From the NCBI GenBank assembly GCA_036874045.1, contig CM072336.1:16797001-16861000 (forward strand): DNA of 64,000 nt, written 5' to 3'. Both the position numbers and the translations under genes were made by a program. The notes under the pieces are model-generated. The model saw only the letters and a program-made list of their open reading frames with translations. It was not told the origin of the DNA and searched no databases. Positions 58,211 to 64,000 of this stretch are shown one piece after another (within the stretch, counting starts at the first letter, position 1; each line of letters begins with the position of its first letter). Source of the stretch: Cymodocea nodosa (lineage: Eukaryota; Streptophyta; Magnoliopsida; Alismatales; Cymodoceaceae).

Positions 58211-58560
58211 TGAAAGGACCTCTAGATTTTGATAATGCAAAAATCAATGTAAGGTTTTGAATTGTATTTATCAGGATTAGTCTGTACAGCAAAAAGAACA
58301 GAAGATAGACAAATCGAAGCAGCAAACAGGTTGCAGTAAATCTCAGAATATGCTGCTACAGAAAATCAGATAGTTAAGAATTGTATTTCTCAAGATAAGG
58401 AGGATTGAATGATCGGATAGTTAAAAAGTTAACTATCCGGAAGCTTAAAGGACTTTTCGGAGAGTTACAGGTATAACTATCCGAAAGTTAAGTCATTCAA
58501 TAAATCACGTGCAGAAATACAGAACGGAAGCTTAAAGGACTTGTTGGAGAGTTAGATAAC
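58211..58560 (+). repeat. 3' LTR of element G, first part
   Basis: Starts TGAAAGGACCTCTAG directly after the purine tract. Contains ATCGGATAGTTAAAAAG, TAACTATCCGGAAG and TAACTATCCGAAAG sites and a CACGTG-like ATCACGTGC. Cut by H; the remainder would lie beyond the right edge. Confidence 0.9.
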
Positions 58561-58932
58561 TGTTGTGCGGAAAGATCAAACAAACGTGGAGCATCTAGGG
58601 GTGGCGTGGAGAAGAGATCTACGTGGAAGAGAGGATTTCAAGTGGAAAATTCAAAGAACAACAAATTTACGTGGTTCCCCAACACGAGGTACGTCCACAG
58701 GTGATCAATCTATCGTGATTCCTTGCTATATGGTTGTTGGTACAAAGAAGAGGGAGAACAAAATCAAGGGATGGTTTGGCATAGCATCCCTTGGACGTGG
58801 ATGACCCCTTACATATATCGGGGCAACAGTTAGTGATACCCAAAAGATAAGTTTTCCCTTGTACAAATTATCAAAGAAATACAACCATATTCAATGACAC
58901 ATACATATACTTGATGGAAGACACACGCATCA
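58561..58932 (-). repeat. 3' LTR of element H
   Basis: 372 bp. On the minus strand starts TGATGCGTGTG after the purine tract and ends CTTTCCGCACAACA. By eye about 20 differences from the 5' LTR over 310 shared bases. A TATATG-type box lies near 58812-58818. Confidence 0.9.
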
Positions 58933-59002
58933 CAAATCTCCACCTTGTCTTTCATCAATCTTCACCACGAACAGGGGATGGATCACCAAGACCCAACTTG
59001 GG
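58933..59002 (-). other. Purine tract and 3' end of element H
   Basis: On the minus strand ACAAGGTGGAGATTTG (58933-58948) directly precedes the LTR; the rest is a short untranslated stretch. Confidence 0.8.
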
Positions 59003-62000
59003 TCAGTAGTAGCAATAGACGTTGAGTAAGTCCAAGCAATGCTTGAACTTGCTTTCAACAACGCCCTTTGTAAACATATTAGCCGGATTGTCCTTTGTGT
59101 TGACCTTCATAATCTTTATCCTATCTTCATTCCTGAGGAAGTAATACTTAACATCAATATGTTTAGTTCTATCATGAAAGACATTATCTTTGGAGAGACA
59201 AATAGCGCTAAGACTATCACAGAAGATATCAGCTTTATCAATGCGCCAACCAAAGTCTCCAAGTAAGCCTTTCAACCAAATCCCTTCCTTTGCAGCTTCT
59301 GTCATAGCCACATATTCAACCTCAGTTGTGGACAGAGATACTGTAGGTTGAAGAGTTGATTTCCAACTCACAATAGAACCTACAAATGTAAACACATAAC
59401 CAGATAATGATCTCCTTTTGTCAACATCACCTATATAGTCTGAGTCTGTATAACCAACCATAGTACAACCCTGATCTGTTGCATACATCAAGCCAACACT
59501 TGGAGTTCCTTTCAAATATCTGAATATCCTTTTAACTGTTTTCCAATGTTCCCTGCCTGGATTGGACATAAACCTACTAACAACACTCAAAGGATATGCC
59601 AGATCAAGCCTAGTGCATACCATAGCATGCATAAGACTTCCAACTGCCTGTGCATAAGGAACTCACTACATATCAAGCTTTTCAGAATCAGTTTGTGGAC
59701 ACATCGTAGATGATAATTTGACATTTCTGTCATAAGGTGTGCTAATGGCTTTGCATGAAGCCATACCAAATCTGCTACGGATCTTCTCAATATACTTTTG
59801 TTGATTCAAAAATAGCTTACTAGAATTTCTTTCACGCCTAATCTCTATTCCAAGAATTCTGCCAGCTGGACCAAGATCCTTCATATCAAATTCTGATTTT
59901 AATGTGTCCTTCAGCTCCTGTATCACTTCGATATTCTTCGCAGCTATAAGAATATCATCAACATACAATAACAAATAAACATATGTACTCTTATCAAGAG
60001 TTTTAACATATACACATGAATCATAGTTGGTGCGTCTAAAACCAACTTTAACTATAAAGGCATCAAACCTTTTGTACCATTGTCATGGTGACTATTTAAG
60101 TCCATACAAGGACTTATTTAATTTGCACACCCAATCAGATTTACCTTTCACCACAAACCTTGTTGGTTGTTCCATCCAAATATTTTCTTCCAACTCACCA
60201 TGCAAGAAGACCGTCTTTACATCTAGTTGTTCCAATTCTAAATTCTGTGCTGTAGCAATGGATAACAAAATTCTAATAGATGTATGACATACAACAAGAG
60301 CAAATACCTCATTGAAGTCAACTCCTTCTCGCTGTGAATAACCTTTGGCGACTAATCTTGCCTTGTGCTGCACACCTGCGTTGCCTTGAGTCCCAATCTT
60401 CTTCTTATAGACCCATTTGCAACCAACAATATTTGTGTTCTTTGGACGTTTCACCAATTCCCAAGTCTTGTTCTTATGGAGAGATTGGAGTTCCTCCTCC
60501 ATAGCAGACATCCAAAGACCAACTTCTGAATCTTTCATTGCAGCTTCATATGTAGGTGGATCAACAGAATCCTCTACCTCAACTGTTACTTGTAAGGCAA
60601 AAGCAACCAAACTGTCGTAGCCATATCTAATCGAAGGTCTAACGTCTCTTCTAGGATGATCTTTGCCAATGGTTCTTGGTGGTGGTTGCTCCACCTCTTC
60701 CTCCTCAACTTTATTTTCTTGAGTTTCAGATGAGATTTCTCTAAATTCAACTTGATCAGTGATAGGCGGCTGTTGTGCGTCATCTATCTCCATCTGTTCA
60801 GGAAGGGTGTGCTCAATTTCTAGTGTTTCACTTGCTAGTTTATTTGTTGCCTGCAAAAGAGAATTCTCATCAAAAGTAACATCACGGCTATATATTACTT
60901 TATGAGATTCAATATCATATATCCTGTATCCCTTTACACCAACATCATAGCCCACAAATATGTCTTTCTTGGCACGTGGTTCTAGCTTGCCATTGTTCAC
61001 ATGATAGTAAGCTAGACACCCGAAAATTTTGAGCTTTGAATAACTAGCAGATCTTTTCAACCATAGCTTAAGATATATCTTCCCATCTAAGGCACTAAAA
61101 GGGGACCCATTCACCAAATAGGAAGCTGTGTTAACAACCTCTGCCCAAAACTTCTTGCTCAAACCTGCATGAGACAACATACAACGTGCCTTTTCTAGGA
61201 GTGTTCTATTCAATCTTTCAGCCACTCCATTTTGCTGAGGGGTATACCTGATAGTGTTATGCCGTGTAATGCCTTCATCTTTACAAAACTTATCAAATTC
61301 TTAAGAACAAAACTTAAGACCATTATTAGTTCTAAGATATTTTACCTTTCTGTCTGTTTGGTTTTCTACCTACTTCTTCCAATGCTTGAAGCAAGAAAAA
61401 GCTTCACTTTTGCGTGTCAAAAAGAAAACTCAGTTCATTCTTGAATGACAATCAATGATAGAAAGAAAATATCTGGAACCTGCAATAGAAGGCTGGTGTA
61501 AAGGCCCCCAACAATCAGCATGAATATAATCAAGAACTCCCTTGGAGCTATGCTGACTGCGTGCAAATGACACTCTTTTATGTTTGCCAAAGACACAATG
61601 CTTGCACATGTCAATACAAGCAACCTTGTGCCCATCAAACTTGCCCAAACTACTCAGTTTTTGCATTCCTTTCTACCCCAAATGACCCATCCTTGTGTGC
61701 CACATGACAGAAAAATCCTGCTGATCAAATATAGCTGATGTAGTTGCGCCAACAATTGGAGTGCCCTGTAAAATGTATAAGGGACCAGATTTGGTTTCCT
61801 TCATAACAACTAATGAGCCTTTCAGTATGCTAAACTTCCCCTCACCACCTGTATATCTATAACCCTTAGCATCAAGGGCCATTAGTGAGATTAGACTTTT
61901 TCCAAGCTTTGGGACGTGCCAAACGTCCTCCAAAATTCTAATTGTGCCATCATGCAGTTTAAATTTTATAGTGCCCACACCAACTCTAGAACACACATCA

Positions 62001-62938
62001 TCATTGGCCAAAGTCACTTGACCACCCTCCACCTACTCGTAGGTGTCAAAATACTCCCTAGTAGGAGTCATATGATGTGAAGCTCCTGAGTCCATAATCC
62101 ATTGATCATCAGAATAGGCACTACAACAAACTGTAAGAGAAAAGTCATCACCTGATGTAGAACTGGTTTCTGCCATAACAGCCTTTCCTTTGTTCATAAG
62201 CTTGGGACAATGTGATTTCCAGTGCCCTTTCTCCTTACAGTAATGGCAAGTATCCCTAGAGTACTTGCCCTTCAACTTGCTTCTGCTTCTATTCTTCCCT
62301 CCATCTTGTCTCTAGCTTCTTCCCCTGTTCTCTTGCTACTAAGTTGAGAGGCCAACACCACTTGCCTCGTTTCTACCGTGCACCATGTGCCTGAGCTCCC
62401 TGGAATGAAGGTTGGACCTCACTTCTTCCAATGTAATTGAATCTCTTCCAACTACATAAGACTGAACAAAGTTTTCATAACTCAATGCGAGTGAACAAAG
62501 CAAGATAAGAGCTGCATCTTCATCTTATATGATTACTCCAATATTCTTGAGTTCCATCAGAATAGCATTTAGCTGATCTAAATGCTGCTGAAGAGGTACA
62601 CCTTCTATCATCTTTAAAGAGAACAATCTCTACTTTAACAACAATTTGTTTGTTAAAGACTTAGTCATATACAATGACTCAAGTTTCTGCCAAAGACCTA
62701 ACGAGGTAGATTCATCAGCAACTTCTATTATAACTTCATTAGACAAACACAACAAGATGGTGGAGTGAGATTTCTCCTCCTGTAATTTAAACTCTAGCGA
62801 ATTTCTGTTTAGAGTAATTTCCTTATTTAAAGGAGCCCAAATACCTTATTGCTTTAGAAGTGCTTTCATCTTAAATTGCCATAAGCTGACACTATTCTTA
62901 CCATCAAACTTTTCTATCTTCAACCCCGAAATATTCAT
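59003..62938 (-). pseudogene. gag-pol of element H, one polyprotein frame broken by stops
   Basis: Start ATG 62938 (MNISGLKIEKFDGKNSVSLWQFKMKALL), the usual Tork Gag opening. The Gag body to about 62280 has several stops (for example 62846). Zinc knuckle CHYCKEKGHWKSHC near 62235, protease WIMDSGASHHMTP near 62085, pre-integrase MWHTRMGHLG near 61690, finger CKHCVFGK near 61605. Integrase D (YIHADCWGP) and E (MAERLNRTLL region near 61215) are visible; the segment with the middle D (61260-61430) is disrupted. Reverse transcriptase: ELEQLDVKTVFLHG near 60230 and LLYVDDILIAA near 59965. RNase H: TDSDYIGDVDKRRS, LSTTEVEYVAM, CDSLSAICLSK; C-terminus to 59003. Stops near 60091, 60082, 59669, 61228, 61670 and 62035. 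In Tork elements gag and pol are one frame. Confidence 0.9.
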
Positions 62939-63671
62939 GTTTTCAAAACAACAAACAACCAACAATACACATGAGATACAATGTGATTTCAATAAACACA
63001 ATTTTACGGCAAGGTACACAATAGCAAGCAATATCTCAACAACAATATGCTACTGAAACTACTGATTTCAATGAAATGCAATCAGCCACAAGCCAAGCAC
63101 ACTACTTATCACAAAACAGTAGCAAATACTCGCACAAACCAAGCACAAAACCACAATCACAAAATGCCCAAAATCTGACAATCAAAGAGTCACTCGTCCA
63201 AAAAACTATTGTGCCCTTGCCCGACGCCTCCTACATTATCTCTTTGAATACGAAACTTCTTACCACGAAATTTTAATGGAAGGAATTTCAGGAAGCTTAC
63301 TACACGTCCTCAAAATTTGAGATGCAACGGAGCGTGGATGAGGAAGGCGCACAACTTGGCATCGAAGTGTGCAGACTAGTGCCGGGACGACAGCAGTTAC
63401 GGCAATGGGGGATATCCTTGTGGAAATGGCATGAACCTTGATCAATCTCTTCGAAATTTTAAAAGAAGAAATTTCGGGAAGCTTAATGCACGTCCTCAAA
63501 ATTTGAGATGCAACGGAGCACGGACGAGGAAGCCACACAACTTGGCATCGGAGTGTGCAAACTGGTGCCGACAATGATGGTAGTTACAACAATGGAGAGA
63601 TCCCTTGCAGAAATGGCTTGAACCTTGATGAAACTCTTCGAAACTTCAGATGCAAACCTAGAGATGTCCAA
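62939..63671 (-). other. Leader of element H with a 186-bp tandem duplication
   Basis: About 730 bp between primer-binding site and gag, long for this group. Two tandem copies with a 186-bp period lie at about 63291-63476 and 63477-63662, each beginning GGAAGCTTA on the plus strand and containing CACGTCCTCAAAATTTGAGA. Reading frames here are repetitive in all frames and are not genes. Confidence 0.8.
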
Positions 63672-63687
63672 CCTCGCTCTGATATCA
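63672..63687 (-). other. Primer-binding site of element H
   Basis: On the minus strand TGATATCAGAGCGAGG, two bases inside the LTR; one change from TGGTATCAGAGC (initiator Met tRNA). Confidence 0.9.
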
Positions 63688-63689
63688 GT

Positions 63690-64000
63690 TGTTGTGCGTA
63701 AAGATCAAACAAACGTGGAGCATCTAGGGGTGGCGTGGAGAAGAGATCTACGTGGAAGAGAGGATTGCGAGTGGAGAATTCGAAGAACAACAAATTTACG
63801 TGGTTCCCCAACACAAGTACATCCACAGGTGATCAATCTATCGTGATTCCTTGCTGTATGGTTGCTGGTACAAAGAAGGGGGAGAACAAAATCAAGGGAT
63901 GGTTTGGCATAGCATCCCTTGGACGTGGATGACCCCTTACATATATAGGGGTAACGGTTGGTGATACCCAAAAGACAAGTTTGCCCCTATACAAATTATC
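63690..64000 (-). repeat. 5' LTR of element H, partial
   Basis: Matches 58561-58880; by comparison the LTR should end about 61 bp beyond the window. On the minus strand CCCTATATATGTAAGG (about 63938-63950) is a likely TATA box. Confidence 0.9.

Larger units (their letters stand above)
54749..58560 (+). mobile_element. Element G: 5'-truncated SIRE-like copia element related to D
   Basis: Begins at the WVPK/VLIST gag end (GTACCAAAAGTCTTAATTTC, as in D at 22088) and continues collinearly with D through pol, purine-tract array and the start of the 3' LTR. The 5' LTR and gag are missing. The LTR matches D only in its first 40 bp or so, so G is a sister subfamily. H is inserted in its LTR at 58560. 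Confidence 0.9.
58561..64000 (-). mobile_element. Element H: Tork/Tnt1-like Ty1/copia element, right end beyond window
   Basis: On the minus strand: 5' LTR (from beyond 64000 to 63690), primer-binding site, long leader, gag-pol, purine tract, 3' LTR (58932-58561). Both LTRs start or end with the same TGTTGTGCG sequence on the plus strand. Integrase before reverse transcriptase, with MAERLNRTLLEKARCML and TEVEYVAM-like motifs, fits the Tork/Tnt1 group. Inserted in G's 3' LTR; the left duplication is probably ATAAC (58556-58560), the right one lies outside. Confidence 0.92.

Noticed and set aside
63260..63826. Overlapping minus-strand frames with VCTLRCQVVWLPRP repeats
   Set aside because: They arise from the 186-bp tandem duplication in the H leader and from the H LTR; repeats are present in all frames.

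Overview
This window is a pile of nested LTR retrotransposons from an AT-rich plant genome, probably a dicot heterochromatic or intergenic block. I found no host gene, tRNA, rRNA or CRISPR array. The evidence for a plant is direct: Ty1/copia primer-binding sites of the TGGTATCAGAGC type (initiator Met tRNA), a Ty3/gypsy primer-binding site beginning TGGCGCCGTTGCC, and Gag, integrase and reverse-transcriptase motifs of the plant SIRE-like (Sirevirus), Tork/Tnt1-like and Athila/Tat-like lineages. The species cannot be named from this sequence.

Layout. Element A (minus, SIRE-like, 1-13013) runs off the left edge. A plus-strand solo LTR (410-2011, 5-bp duplication GAATC) sits in its 3' tail, and A itself is inserted in the pol gene of element B (plus, same family, 13014-27551). 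B's 3' LTR is split by a complete second-family SIRE-like element D (19208-26788, duplication GAGAT). Element E (minus, a third SIRE-like family, 27555-47515) follows and is split by a complete element C (plus, same family as A and B, 32385-44992, duplication ATGTA). A 127-bp perfect-ended inverted repeat (47516-47642) marks the broken end of E. Next come F, an Athila/Tat-like gypsy element on the minus strand with most of gag deleted and no visible 3' LTR (47643-54748); G, a 5'-truncated relative of D (54749-58560); and H, a Tork/Tnt1-like copia element on the minus strand (58561 to beyond 64000) inserted in G's 3' LTR.

How the parts work together. Each element carries, or once carried, LTR promoter, primer-binding site, gag (capsid and zinc knuckle), pol (protease, integrase, reverse transcriptase, RNase H), purine tract and LTR. 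A, B, C and E also have a long third gene (ORF3) between pol and the 3' LTR. No element is fully intact. The best-preserved gene is A's pol, a 963-codon reading frame covering integrase, reverse transcriptase and most of RNase H.

The most interesting points are: (1) ORF3, which looks like a plant-transposon-type protein rather than a membrane envelope; (2) LTR-like motif arrays, a TATA-like box and a purine tract upstream of ORF3, suggesting its own promoter; (3) a motif framework TAACT-NNN-CGA(G/A) shared by three LTR families that differ in the middle triplet; (4) a single UAG stop in reverse transcriptase shared between copies in two families at neighbouring codons; (5) a short GT...AG segment at the gag-pol border whose removal would restore the frame in both families.
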